In this document: piece by piece, positions 25,752 to 35,162 of the stretch
Numbering within the stretch: position 1 is the first letter of the stretch
Layout of the letters: the number at the start of each line of letters is the position of its first letter
Assembly (NCBI GenBank): GCA_016214895.1
Contig: JACRMR010000003.1
Coordinates: 457,499-521,498, forward strand
DNA: 64,000 bases
Reading direction: 5' to 3'
Origin: a candidate division KSB1 bacterium
GTDB lineage: Bacteria > Electryoneota > RPQS01
Made by a program: the position numbers and the translations under genes
The notes under the pieces: generated by a model
The model's input: only the letters and a program-made list of their open reading frames with translations
What the model was told of the DNA's origin: nothing
Databases searched by the model: none

Positions 25752-28286
25752 TCACTTTAGCAGCATCAGCTTCCGCGTCTGCGAGAACTCCCCCGCCTCC
25801 AGCCGCGCGAAGTAGATCCCTGAAGCCAAACCGCTGCCGTCGAACACTGTTCGATGCCCGCCGGCTTCGACAATGCCATCCTTGAGCACGGCGACCTCTC
25901 TGCCCAGCAAATCAAACACGCGAAGCGAGATTCGTCCAGCCTTCGGCAGATCGTAGGCAATGTTCGTGGTTGAGTTGAAGGGGTTCGGGTAGTTCTGGCG
26001 AAGCATCAATTCAGTCGGTAGCGGTTCGTGCTCTTCGTGAACAGCTTCGACTTGCTCATCCGCCAGCCTGATGAGATAGACATCGCTGCCACCGGCCCCG
26101 AAGGAGCTTGTTTCACCGGCAATGACATGTCCGCCGTCCGAGCATCGTGCGAGACTCCAACCTCGATCGGCTGCGGATCCTCCCCAGCCCGTGCTCCACA
26201 CTGAATTGCCAAGAGAGTCAGTTCTCACCAGATAGACATCCCAGTCACCCGCACCGAATGACCGCGTGAAACCCAAACTGAGAAATCCCCGGTCCGCCGT
26301 CTGGACAACCGACTGGCATTCATCCCAATCGGAGCCTCCATCCGCCCGGTTCCACTCCGCGTATCCGTGGACATCGGTCCTGACAAGATAGGCGTCATAA
26401 TACCCACTGAATGAACAGGACCATCCCCCGAAGATGAATCCTCCGTCTGAAGTCTGCTGGACGGAACGACCCCCGTCGCCCGCCTCACCTCCGTATGTTT
26501 GCGACCAGACAACAAAGCCGTCGGCGTCAGTCCTGACCAGATAGTAATCCCAGTTTCCGGCGCCGTATGATCGCGTCGTCCCTGCAATCACATATCCGCC
26601 GTCTGACAACTGTTGGATTCCCCAGCCCTCGTCGTTACCTTCGCCTCCAATGGTTCTTGTCCAGAGGGTATCGCCCCTTTCATCTGCTTTCACCAGGTAG
26701 ATGTCACGCTGACCCGCCCCGAAGGAACTCGTGATCCCCGCCACGATATAATCTCCGTCGGCGACCTGTTGAACCGAAAATGCCCACTCATCGTTCGCTC
26801 CGCCGAACGTACGTGTCCAGATCGTGTCCCCCTGGCTATCCGTCTTCACGAGGTAGAAGTCCCTGCTGCCCGCGCCAAAGGAAGTCGTAGTTCCGGCCAC
26901 GATGTAGCCGCCGTCCGTGGTCGGTTGCACGGACCGGGCCTCATCCCAGCCGCTTCCTCCATATGCGCGCGCCCACAGCATGTCTCCGAGCCCGTTCGTT
27001 TTCACCAGATAGAAATCACCCGAGCCGGCACCGAGAGACTCGGTTAGTCCTGCCACGATGTAGCCTCCGTCGGCGGTCTCCTGAATAGAATAGCCGTAAT
27101 CATTACCGGCGCCCCCAAGCGTACGCGTCCACACCGTGTCGGGTGCGGTTCCTCCTGACCGTCCGCCGTTGGACGTATGCAAGATTAGACTCCAGGTCGA
27201 ATCAAGCACGCCATTCGAATCGTAACGCCCGGCGGATCCCACAATCCAGCCATGGTTCGCGTCCGCAAAGTCAATGTCTTGAACGCGAGTCAATGGAGCA
27301 CCGGTTTCCTGTGTCCACCAAGACACGCCCCCATCCGTGGTGTGTTGGATGACATAGAATGGCGGAGCCCAAGCGCTCAATGCTCCGTTACCCGCGGCCC
27401 AGCCCCAATTCGCGTCAATGAAATCAAAAACGGTCTGAGATTGCCTCACTCCGGGAATTCCATGAGTGCTCCACGTAGCGCCACCATCTGTCGTGCGCCA
27501 GAAGCCGCCCATGTCGTAGCCCTCAGGCATGCATCCCCCAACAATCCAACCGTGGTTCGCATCAATGAACTCTACTCTTCGGAAGGGATATGAGCAATAA
27601 GCCACTTGCGGAGTCCACGTGGCTCCCCCATCCGTCGTGCAATAGACGACTTCTCCATCATCGAGCGATCCGGTGTCGCAGAATCCGCCCACGGTCCAGC
27701 CATGGTTCACATCCAGGAAATGCACGCCATGCATCAAGTGACTCACGCTCGCCTGTGTCACCCATGTGAGACCCCCGTCGGTAGTGTGCAATATGTCCGA
27801 AGGCGGCGTCCAACAATCCACGCTGCCCACAGCCCAACCGTGGTTCAAGTCAACAAAGTCCACGCTGCTCAAACAGCGACTTGAATCGCTCACCTGCGTG
27901 GTCCAAATCGCGCCGCCATTGGTGGTCCTCATAATAACGGAACGCCGAAAGACGGAAATAGAATCTGACCCTATCACGCTGCCCACCGCCCAACCGTGAT
28001 CAACATCTACGAATTCCACTTCAGTCAGGAAGTACCCTGTGTCACTGCTCTGGATCGTCCACGTTTCGCCGCCATTGGTCGTATGCAGAATGATGCTTCG
28101 ACTGGAATCAGGGTACCAGTAGTCAACAGACCACGCTTGACCTCCGACGGCCCAGCCATTGCTGGTGTCCACAAAAGCGACCGCGTTGAGCGGCAGCTCT
28201 GTCGGCGGAATCTGCCGCTCCCAGCCTTGCGCGAACGCCTCTTGGTTGATCAGCACCGCAATGACGATTGCAACGAAGCTCTTCAT
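25752..28286 (-). CDS. secreted protein with BNR/Ycf48-type and delta-60-type repeats and sorting domain
   Basis: An 844-residue secreted protein. After the signal peptide, about six repeats of the type VEFVDxNHGWAVG...TTDGGATW form a Ycf48/BNR-like propeller (about 30-380). Then about seven 50-residue repeats of the type GGxGNDxGxSIQxTxDGGYIVAG...YLVKTDxxGDTLW follow (about 385-740). A YPNPFNSTTNIAYDLP sorting domain ends the protein. The start has a strong AAGGAGG. The second repeat type also builds the proteins at 44101 and 46407. Its role is unknown; surface adhesion or display is a guess. Confidence 0.85.
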   Translation of the reverse strand: MKSFVAIVIAVLINQEAFAQGWERQIPPTELPLNAVAFVDTSNGWAVGGQAWSVDYWYPDSSRSIILHTTNGGETWTIQSSDTGYFLTEVEFVDVDHGWAVGSVIGSDSISVFRRSVIMRTTNGGAIWTTQVSDSSRCLSSVDFVDLNHGWAVGSVDCWTPPSDILHTTDGGLTWVTQASVSHLMHGVHFLDVNHGWTVGGFCDTGSLDDGEVVYCTTDGGATWTPQVAYCSYPFRRVEFIDANHGWIVGGCMPEGYDMGGFWRTTDGGATWSTHGIPGVRQSQTVFDFIDANWGWAAGNGALSAWAPPFYVIQHTTDGGVSWWTQETGAPLTRVQDIDFADANHGWIVGSAGRYDSNGVLDSTWSLILHTSNGGRSGGTAPDTVWTRTLGGAGNDYGYSIQETADGGYIVAGLTESLGAGSGDFYLVKTNGLGDMLWARAYGGSGWDEARSVQPTTDGGYIVAGTTTSFGAGSRDFYLVKTDSQGDTIWTRTFGGANDEWAFSVQQVADGDYIVAGITSSFGAGQRDIYLVKADERGDTLWTRTIGGEGNDEGWGIQQLSDGGYVIAGTTRSYGAGNWDYYLVRTDADGFVVWSQTYGGEAGDGGRSVQQTSDGGFIFGGWSCSFSGYYDAYLVRTDVHGYAEWNRADGGSDWDECQSVVQTADRGFLSLGFTRSFGAGDWDVYLVRTDSLGNSVWSTGWGGSAADRGWSLARCSDGGHVIAGETSSFGAGGSDVYLIRLADEQVEAVHEEHEPLPTELMLRQNYPNPFNSTTNIAYDLPKAGRISLRVFDLLGREVAVLKDGIVEAGGHRTVFDGSGLASGIYFARLEAGEFSQTRKLMLLK

Positions 28287-28469
28287 GCGTCGCCTCCTTG
28301 ATTCACCTTATGTTGCCCGCAGAGGAAATTGGCAGGACTGCCTGGACTCGCCTTCGGGGGGCTTCTACTCAGTAGATTGGAGGATCGCACCGCGTCTTTC
28401 CGCGAGTCCAAACCACGGACGAATGCGGACTTAGAGTCACGGTCAATCGGCAACTCCACGCACAAGAAA

Positions 28470-28505
28470 GGCAGACTCTTCCGCCGTCGGTGCGGAGAAT
28501 CTGCC
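28470..28505 (-). terminator. terminator of the caspase-sigma-anti-sigma operon
   Basis: On the minus strand GGCAGATTCTCCGC pairs with GCGGAAGAGTCTGCC with one bulge, followed by TTTCTTGT. It lies about 55 bases beyond the anti-sigma stop, the expected place for the operon end. Confidence 0.75.
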
Positions 28506-28558
28506 TGTCCAAAGCGCGCGGCGGAGATCGGACCTCCCCCCCGGATGTTATTGCGGGT

Positions 28559-29407
28559 CTATCGCGTCCCTTTCAGTTTCCAAAGTTTCGTGGCGAGCAG
28601 ATCGGCTCTTGGAGACCAGCGAGATTCTCGATCCACTTGCTCAAGTACCTCCAGTGCGGAGTCCGCCTGATTGTTGAGGAGAAACGCCTGCGCGAGGTAC
28701 CACTGACCGGCGTTACGGACTCCGGGACTCGTGCTTGAAGTCGCTTGCCTCAGGGCTTTGAGGGCCGGACCCGCGTCTTCTTGGAGATAGTAGGAGACGC
28801 CCAGGTAGAGCCAGGCTGAATCGTTCTCGGAATCATGAGTGACCGCTTGGGAGAGTAACGTCGCTGCCCTTTCATAATCACCGGTGCAGTAAGCATCCAT
28901 GCCTTCACTGAAGAAATCGCCCGGCTTCGGAGCCTCCATTTCTCGAACACCGTGTCTCTCATAGAGCAAGGGCTCGAACTCCAGCAAACCCAGGTATGCT
29001 TTGCGCGGATAACTCCACATGAGTACCAGGATAGCCACAATCGCTGCCGCGCCAATGGCGGGTGCCAGCACCCAGGACCTGCGCCACTGCGAAAGCCACT
29101 GGACCTGTCGAGACCACCACGCGGAATAGGGAGACTTTCGATTCGAGTCGCTGACCGCGATAGCGCGTATCTCACTGCAGATCGCCTCATAGGTAACGCC
29201 TTCGTCCTGTAGCCTTGCGAGTAACTCGACGCGACGCTGACGGAGCGCACCCATGGCCGGCAGCATCGTGAAGACCTCATGTCGGCACACCTCGCATTCC
29301 ATCAGATGAACCTCGAAGCGCTCGCGCTCGTCCGGCTTCAGGTCACCCAATTCATAGCGCCAGATGTGGCAGCCGATCGCCGTGTCCGTACAGGAAGCAG
29401 CGTTCAC
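28559..29407 (-). CDS. membrane anti-sigma factor with zinc-finger and periplasmic TPR domain
   Basis: The N-terminus is an anti-sigma zinc-finger: an early CHIWRYELGDL and then HLMECEVCRHEV, the HxxxCxxC signature that holds ECF sigma factors. One transmembrane helix follows (WVLAPAIGAAAIVAILVLMW, about residues 110-130). The outside part contains TPR-like helices from about 165 to the end (GMDAYCTGDYERAATLLSQAV; NDSAWLYLGVSYYLQ). It probably sequesters the sigma factor until a signal reaches the TPR part. Two GTG starts are possible: 29407, which overlaps the sigma stop by four bases (GTGA), and 29446. I chose the first for the classical coupling. It is the third gene of the caspase operon. 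Confidence 0.82.
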   Translation of the reverse strand: MNAASCTDTAIGCHIWRYELGDLKPDERERFEVHLMECEVCRHEVFTMLPAMGALRQRRVELLARLQDEGVTYEAICSEIRAIAVSDSNRKSPYSAWWSRQVQWLSQWRRSWVLAPAIGAAAIVAILVLMWSYPRKAYLGLLEFEPLLYERHGVREMEAPKPGDFFSEGMDAYCTGDYERAATLLSQAVTHDSENDSAWLYLGVSYYLQEDAGPALKALRQATSSTSPGVRNAGQWYLAQAFLLNNQADSALEVLEQVDRESRWSPRADLLATKLWKLKGTR

Positions 29408-30042
29408 GGATTCAATCCAATCGCTTCTCGAAGCCGTTTGCGACACATGAATATCCGCTTGTCAAATGCTCTCCGTGTTAAGTAAGGCTCCGCAGTGTGG
29501 GCAACGTCCCACACATCAAGCACTGCCTTGCCTTCCAGCATAGCGACGATGAACATCCTGCAGAAACGCGGAAGCCGGACCAATTCGGCGTGAATGCGCT
29601 GCAGCAGGGCGGTTCCATCGATCCGCGCTCCATAGTTGCTCTCTGGATCAGTTTCGCCGATCGGCACCGCTTCTGACGTCTCGTCCACATCGGAGTCCGC
29701 GAAATCCGCCCGATTGCCCCTGATTGACGCACTGGACTTCATATGCCGCAGTGCGTCACCGATCTTGTTATGCATGACCTGCAAGGCGAAGATGTGCGGG
29801 TTATCTTCGATGTGGCTATACTTGTCGGCAAACACTAAGAGCGTATTTTGTAGAATATCCTCCTGATCCTGCCGCGACCATCCCCATAATCTGGATTGTA
29901 AGGCCACTCGCAATCTTTCCGCAAGCGCCCGACACAGTTTGTCCAAGGCCGCACGATTTCCCCGTTTGGCCTGGCTCAAAAGCTGATTCATCTGGCGGGC
30001 TTCCTCAGACATCGGTCGTTCTAAAGGGTGATCATGGATCAT
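29404..30042 (-). CDS. ECF-like sigma-70 family RNA polymerase sigma factor
   Basis: 212 residues with the two-domain layout of extracytoplasmic-function sigma factors. Region 2 is at about 25-100 (QDQEDILQNTLLVFADKY, then a helix ending IGDALRHMKSS), and region 4 at about 145-205 (LQRIHAELVRLPRFCRMFIVA, RRAFDKRIFMCRKRLREAIG). The unusually long linker carries an Asp/Glu-rich patch. It is encoded 14 bases after the WD40-caspase gene and overlaps the anti-sigma gene, so it is very likely the partner of that protein. Targets are unknown; autoregulation of its own operon is typical of the family and is inferred here. Confidence 0.85.
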   Translation of the reverse strand: MIHDHPLERPMSEEARQMNQLLSQAKRGNRAALDKLCRALAERLRVALQSRLWGWSRQDQEDILQNTLLVFADKYSHIEDNPHIFALQVMHNKIGDALRHMKSSASIRGNRADFADSDVDETSEAVPIGETDPESNYGARIDGTALLQRIHAELVRLPRFCRMFIVAMLEGKAVLDVWDVAHTAEPYLTRRAFDKRIFMCRKRLREAIGLNP

Positions 30043-30056
30043 GCCATTCCAGGTGC

Positions 30057-33000
30057 CTAAGGGAACGCCGATCGCAGGAGGGGGGCAGCCACCACCAAGT
30101 TCTCCAGGCCCGCGGGTGCCCAGAACACCGGATTCTGCTTCTGCCCCGTCAGTTGAATGACGCGACTGCTCACATAGGTGATTAGTTGCAGCGCAGTAAC
30201 CTTGTGCTCCACGCCGGACGGATTTCCCTCGCCTTCCAATCCTTCAATCAATGCATACGTGAACACTCCGTGCTGCAAGCTATCGGATTCAATTGAGGGT
30301 CGGCTGCCCTCACTGGAAGTCATAACCAATACACGGTTGTCTTTCAGCCCGCGCGCAAGTCTCACAACGTCAACACCGACGTCTCCTGAATGGCAGGCAT
30401 CGAGAAACACAAGCCGTCGGGCCGATACGTTGACCGCCTCCAGCAGGGAGGCGCTTGAAATCGCTTTGGACTTGTTGAAGTCGTGGGGTCCCGCAATCTC
30501 GGCATCGGAAGGCAGGAAGTAGAAATCCCCTGTGCTGTCGTTTTCACCATGTCCTGCCATGAACAATACGGCCAGATCCCGTTCGCCTGCCCGCTGCAAG
30601 AAGCCGATGTTTGAGACAATGGCGGCGTACGTCGGTTTCTCAGGGCTATCGTCCGTGAGGCACACACTCATTACCTTCCGGCACGTCTTGCCGGCCTGAG
30701 ACTCAAACGCCTGAATGACCCCCTGCGCATCATTCTGGCAGTAGCTTAGTCGGCGCACTCGCCTGTCATCATACCGATTCACGCCGACCGCGAGTATCCA
30801 GATCGTGTCAATGTCCCAGGGTTCAGATCCGGTCTCGGTACTCTGAACCCGCACCTGAAGGTTCACCACGGCTTCCGACCTGCCCAGAACGATGATCGAA
30901 ATCTGATTGTCTCCTTCGTCCAGCTGTACCGGGACCTTGAGGTCGCGTGAAGCGTTTCCTTGGGCAATGTCGATGAAGCGACGCGAAGTCGCGTCGCTCG
31001 TGGCGGCGGTCGTGCGCCTGGTCAAGGGCCGACCATTCACAAACACCCTGACTGACTTGATCGACGAGTGCCGGTCCTCGACTCGAAACACCAGCGTCGC
31101 GTCAGTCGTTCGCAGTGTGTCACCGTTTCTTGGATACTTGATCTCGACAATTGGCGGCTCCAGAGTCGGCAAGTCAGCAATCGTCGTACACGTTTCCTTG
31201 CAGCCCAGAACTTCACGGATGGCCGCTTCGCTATCCCCCAGTCGCAACGCCGCTTCAACCACGGCCGGCTGGTAGAATGTCGAACGGTACGGCTCAATCC
31301 CCGTGACCATGCTGCCGGCGCGCACGTTAAGAGATGCGTCTCCATTCAGTGATGCGGTGTAGTAGCCTTCTGGAGTTACCGCAATCCACTCGCCGTTCAG
31401 GAAGCTGACCAATTGCACGATCTCTTTGCCGGTCACAACACTCCACACCCGTGTGATACCCCCATAACTACTGGTGACAAGCCGGTGGTCATCCGCAGAC
31501 AGACCATTGCATACGATGTACCCGGTTTGGTCGAAGAACTCACGAACCTTCCTTCCCGTTTGAGCATCCCACATCCCGACCGAAGAACAGTCCCATATTC
31601 GTGTCCTAAGATACTCGGTCCCCGTCCACCAGTCGATCGCCGCCAAGTGATACGCCTGACCCGCAAACCAGCGCTCGTCCGAGGACTGCACAAGTCGCAC
31701 CGCGGCGTCATCCAACTTCAATGACCGGGTGATCCTGCCGGTCAACACGTCCCAGAATTCAACGGTACCGTCGAATCTCGAAATCACCGCGCGATCACCC
31801 GATGACGAGAGTAGTGCTTCCGTCGTGCAACCGCCGCCCCAGCCGTCTGGATCAAATCGAACATCCATGGCGGTATCGCGCAGAATCATGTGACGGTTCG
31901 TCGTGAAGTCGAAGTAGTCCACCTCTGGAACACACCGCTTCGCCATGGCTCGTTGGCCGTTGGCAGAGAGTGACACCGTCCTACATAGCTGAGACTTCAC
32001 GCAAAGTGGCGGGCAATCGCCGGTAAAGCTCCCGGCTTTCTGGCCGGTAGCGATGTCCCACCGAGTGTAAACGCTGTCAACCGTTTCTGTCAGCGCGAAG
32101 TGACCGTTGCTATCGACAGCCCAGGCTTTCACGTCGCCCAACACAGGTTGCGATGTGATCCCCAGCGGACCGCGTTCCACGCTCCAGAACTTGATGTAGG
32201 CAGAGCCGGCGTCATCCCCGGCAATTCGCGCCAAGGCATGTCGGCAGTCTCTGGTCCAGTTCCACCCTTCACCCTGCTCGCTCGGAAATACCACTTCAAC
32301 TCGTCTGCCCGTTCGTGCGTCCCAAGACATTAGCCGGTCCCACAACGCGGTTCGAATCCGGGTGCCGTCCGGCGAAAAGGCAACCTCGGAAACGGCTCCC
32401 GCGAGCCTGGCGAAGTCGCGCACAAGACTCCCCCGCTCGATGTCCCAGAGGTGGATAGCGCCATCAGACCCTCCCGTCAGAATGTAATATCCATCTGGCG
32501 ACAGAGAAGCAGCGGTGACGGGATAGTCTTGCACGGGATACTGCGTGAGCAGCTGCCCATCCTCGATTCCCCACAACTTCATCGTCCCGTCCAGTCCGCA
32601 TGAGAGCACGCGCCGCCCGTCCGGCAGAATCTGGATTGCGGATACACCGTAGTCATGCGCGACGATGTATTGTGTCCTGCCCCCCGATTGTACATCCCAT
32701 ATTTCCAGCTTTCCGGCTTCCGCATAATCCGCACGTGGCCCCGGAAGTCCGACACCCGCACGAGACTTCACGAACGCCTTGAGGTTGCCGTTGCCGGAGA
32801 ATATTTTCGCTCCACTCTCGTCGAATGCGACACACAGGAGAGCTCCTGGCGCCAGGCGAAATTTCTGGACAGCACGGCCTGCATTGACCTCCCACTTGGT
32901 CAGTAACGTCGTATCCTGCGATCCCCCCGTGATCGCGTAACGTCCGTCGCCGGAGAATGCTGAGCAGATGGCCCCCCCGAAGCCGGTAGTCACGCGCTGC

Positions 33001-33509
33001 AACTCAGGCCCTGAGTTGGTATTCCAAATATACGCAACGGAGTCACTGGTCGTGCAGAGAATCCGGTCACCATTGGCGGACAAAGAGACGGAGTTGACCG
33101 GAGCTGCTGTGTTGAAGCGCCGGCTCTCCGTCAAAGTGCTCGCATCCCAGATCCGCACTGTGCTGTCTGTACCTGCTGTCAGAAACTGCTTGCCGTGAGC
33201 GACATACGCTACAGCGGTAACCCAGCCCGTCGCATGCGCGCGAAGACTGTACACCTCACGTCCGGTCGCGACTTTCCAGATCTTGACAAGGCCGTCCCGC
33301 CCCCCAGATATCGCGTAGCGTCCATCCGGCGACCACGCGATGGATATCACAGTTGCATGGTGCCCTTGCTGAACGTACACCTGCGGCGCGTCGAACTCGA
33401 CAACGCCAGCGGTACTGCCTTGCTTTTCGTGCCTGGCCAGGAGCAGGGCCAAGACCGCAGCGAGGACAATCGCTAAGACCAGTGCAAATCCGATAACGCG
33501 ACGACGCAC
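30057..33509 (-). CDS. membrane-anchored WD40-repeat caspase-like peptidase (orthocaspase)
   Basis: About 1150 residues. An N-terminal transmembrane helix (RRRVIGFALVLAIVLAAVL) is followed by a long WD40 region of some 12-14 blades (about 45-700, e.g. HATVISIAWSPDGRYAISGG). A linker with a beta-sandwich-like part comes next, and the C-terminus is a caspase-fold C14 domain. The catalytic dyad is present: His in FMAGHGEND and Cys in LDACHSGD, 52 residues apart. Orthocaspases usually cut after basic residues; the WD40 part may sense a ligand. An in-frame TTG at 33551 gives a longer form, but GGAG before the GTG at 33509 favours the start used. It is the first gene of an operon with a sigma factor and its membrane anti-sigma. 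Confidence 0.88.
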   Translation of the reverse strand: MRRRVIGFALVLAIVLAAVLALLLARHEKQGSTAGVVEFDAPQVYVQQGHHATVISIAWSPDGRYAISGGRDGLVKIWKVATGREVYSLRAHATGWVTAVAYVAHGKQFLTAGTDSTVRIWDASTLTESRRFNTAAPVNSVSLSANGDRILCTTSDSVAYIWNTNSGPELQRVTTGFGGAICSAFSGDGRYAITGGSQDTTLLTKWEVNAGRAVQKFRLAPGALLCVAFDESGAKIFSGNGNLKAFVKSRAGVGLPGPRADYAEAGKLEIWDVQSGGRTQYIVAHDYGVSAIQILPDGRRVLSCGLDGTMKLWGIEDGQLLTQYPVQDYPVTAASLSPDGYYILTGGSDGAIHLWDIERGSLVRDFARLAGAVSEVAFSPDGTRIRTALWDRLMSWDARTGRRVEVVFPSEQGEGWNWTRDCRHALARIAGDDAGSAYIKFWSVERGPLGITSQPVLGDVKAWAVDSNGHFALTETVDSVYTRWDIATGQKAGSFTGDCPPLCVKSQLCRTVSLSANGQRAMAKRCVPEVDYFDFTTNRHMILRDTAMDVRFDPDGWGGGCTTEALLSSSGDRAVISRFDGTVEFWDVLTGRITRSLKLDDAAVRLVQSSDERWFAGQAYHLAAIDWWTGTEYLRTRIWDCSSVGMWDAQTGRKVREFFDQTGYIVCNGLSADDHRLVTSSYGGITRVWSVVTGKEIVQLVSFLNGEWIAVTPEGYYTASLNGDASLNVRAGSMVTGIEPYRSTFYQPAVVEAALRLGDSEAAIREVLGCKETCTTIADLPTLEPPIVEIKYPRNGDTLRTTDATLVFRVEDRHSSIKSVRVFVNGRPLTRRTTAATSDATSRRFIDIAQGNASRDLKVPVQLDEGDNQISIIVLGRSEAVVNLQVRVQSTETGSEPWDIDTIWILAVGVNRYDDRRVRRLSYCQNDAQGVIQAFESQAGKTCRKVMSVCLTDDSPEKPTYAAIVSNIGFLQRAGERDLAVLFMAGHGENDSTGDFYFLPSDAEIAGPHDFNKSKAISSASLLEAVNVSARRLVFLDACHSGDVGVDVVRLARGLKDNRVLVMTSSEGSRPSIESDSLQHGVFTYALIEGLEGEGNPSGVEHKVTALQLITYVSSRVIQLTGQKQNPVFWAPAGLENLVVAAPLLRSAFP

Positions 33510-33754
33510 GGCATTCTCCGGAGTCTCATCACCTTGAGAGTCTTCTTCCAAGCCCTTTCATGGTGATAGCCCGTGTACAAGTAACGGGTGATACCTGATC
33601 CTGCATCAGAGGTTGGTCCGACGGTCTAAAGATAGCGACAACAGTGAACTTTCAGCCTAAGATACGTAATGACAAAATAGTAGAATTTATCAAGGAATCA
33701 ATTTCCGCGAGCAAGATGTTACTTGCGGCAACGTCGGATCCAAACAAATTCACA

Positions 33755-33788
33755 AGGCCCCTGTTAACAATGAAGTTAACAAGGGCCT
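33755..33788 (-). terminator. hairpin resembling the tmRNA terminator
   Basis: AGGCCCCTGTTAAC pairs with GTTAACAAGGGCCT, 13 of 14 positions, around a 6-base loop. It stands next to the tmRNA-end-like sequence at 33793 exactly as the real tmRNA terminator stands next to the tmRNA 3' end. There is no gene for it to terminate here. Confidence 0.55.
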
Positions 33789-33792
33789 GTCG

Positions 33793-33813
33793 GTGGGGAG
33801 GGCGGGAATCGAA
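33793..33813 (-). repeat. degenerate copy of the tmRNA 3' end, possible attachment site
   Basis: GTGGGGAGGGCGGGAATCGAA matches the tmRNA 3' end on the same strand (41776-41796) at 19 of 21 positions. The bases beyond it do not form a T arm, so it is not a tRNA or tmRNA gene. This pattern is what integration into the tmRNA 3' end leaves at the far end of an island. The stretch 33552-33999 around it holds no gene I can support. Confidence 0.5.
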
Positions 33814-33999
33814 AACGAAACTGCGGAGCTCGGCACGCCTTCTAAACAAAGTAAGCACAATAAGTAAGCTGGCTTGTGACGGCTCTGCGCGGGTACGATC
33901 ACACGGCATAGAACGCCAATCCGCGGCAGGTCAGGGAACCGGGGATGCCGAGCCCGGAATCAGCGTGTTCATCCCGTCACAACACGGCTCTGGCTATTC

Positions 34000-34473
34000 C
34001 TACTCCGTGCGGTCCGGCACACGCTGGATGAGAACTCGGTCGATGCGGTTGCCGTCCATGTCCACGACTTCGAATCGACCGTTACCGAACTGGAAGTGTG
34101 CGCGAATCTCGGGTATTCTTCCAAAATGGCCCAGTACAAATCCCTCCAGGGTCTGCATATCATCTCCCGTGAAGACTCCGGTGATCTCGGTGATCTGATC
34201 GGTCGCAACATCCCCGTCCACCGGCCACGACCCATCGTCGCGCTGAACAATTGCCGCCTTCTCGTCTTCGCCTTGCTCCGGCAGCTCCCCTGCAATCGCT
34301 TCAACAATGTCGGTCAAGGTCACCAGCCCGTCCGTCGAACCATGCTCATCAACGACGATCGCGAAGTGGATCTTCTCCTTCTTAAACCTGTTCAACAGCT
34401 TCAGCGCCGGCATTCGATCCGTCACCCACAGGACCGGTGTCACATGTTGACGCAAATCTATCGACTCTCCCAA
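34000..34473 (-). pseudogene. C-terminal fragment of a CBS/CorC_HlyC (hemolysin-like) transporter protein
   Basis: The open stretch encodes the second CBS domain (FAIVVDEHGSTDGLVTLTDIV) and a CorC_HlyC domain (WPVDGDVATDQITEITG to the end), ending VPDRTE. Full proteins of this type begin with a DUF21 membrane domain and a first CBS domain, which are absent. Homology begins abruptly at about 34460, right where another broken gene ends. It is therefore a truncated gene with no plausible start; the TTG at 34473 is incidental. Confidence 0.75.
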
Positions 34474-34865
34474 TCCGCGTGCAGATTGGACGGATCGATG
34501 TCCGGCTCATGCGCATGGGGATGATGCCCGTCGTGGATGTGCTTGTGATCGCGTAATGCTTGTCATGCGTGTGCTCGTGGCGCTCCGGGAGATACAACCA
34601 CACTCCAACAGCCATGAGGACTGCCGGTGCGGCATACGCCGTCGTCAACGGAGAGTGAAGTCTGGCGAGAGAACTCATCGCTCCGGCAAACGGAGCTATA
34701 GAAAAATACGCACCGGCTCGGGCGGTTCCGACGTGCCGCGGAGCAAGCACGCACGGCCGCAATTCTCTCGGCAAGCGCAATCATGCGCAACAGGGGACCC
34801 ACAACTCCGCCCACGGCGACTGCGCGGGTCAACCACGGTCGGTCGTACCGAGTCAGCGAGCCTTC
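34458..34865 (-). pseudogene. remnant of an EamA-family transporter with His-rich tail
   Basis: Pieces of an EamA/DMT transporter appear in different frames: VGGVVGPLLRM; then GTARAGAYFSIAPFAGAMSS and APAVLMAVGVWLYLPERHEH; then, after a frameshift near 34550, a His-rich tail GHHPHAHEPDIDPSNLHAHW ending at a TAG at 34458. The middle of the protein (several helices) is deleted between the first and second pieces. EamA proteins with His-rich tails often sit with metal-resistance genes. It directly abuts the CBS-protein fragment, so a deletion fused two broken genes. Confidence 0.6.
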
Positions 34866-35122
34866 GGTCGTAATTCCAGGGCATCAGCGCATGTTTCGAA
34901 TAGGCAGCTACCAGCCAAGTCCTACTCCGGCACCTGAGTTAAGCAAACCGCGAGGAGTGCGGGATCCACCCCGTTGAGCAGGGACTCTGCAAGGGGGGTG
35001 GATTCTCCCCAGAGTACAGCCGCCGCCAAGCCCGGGTAGGCGCCGGTTCCATCTGGCCTGCTCGTTGACAACTCACGAATGTTTCAGGAGTCAAGTCTGA
35101 GTACTTGCCATCGGAAACGTGA
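34866..35122. other. gene-free stretch
   Basis: No coding sequence or recognisable site seen. It continues the decayed region between the pseudogenes and the second efflux operon. Confidence 0.4.
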
Positions 35123-35144
35123 GAGTCGGCGGAATTGCCGACTC
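35123..35144 (-). terminator. hairpin after the second czcA
   Basis: GAGTCGGC and GCCGACTC form a perfect 8-bp stem with a 6-base loop, 19 bases after the czcA stop on the minus strand. No clear T run follows. Confidence 0.6.
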
Positions 35145-35162
35145 CTGCATTCCTCCGACAGT

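Noticed and set aside
33793..33830. tRNA gene suggested by GGCGGGAATCGAA
   Set aside because: The 5' half of the T arm does not pair and no anticodon arm is visible. It is only a 3'-end-like fragment.
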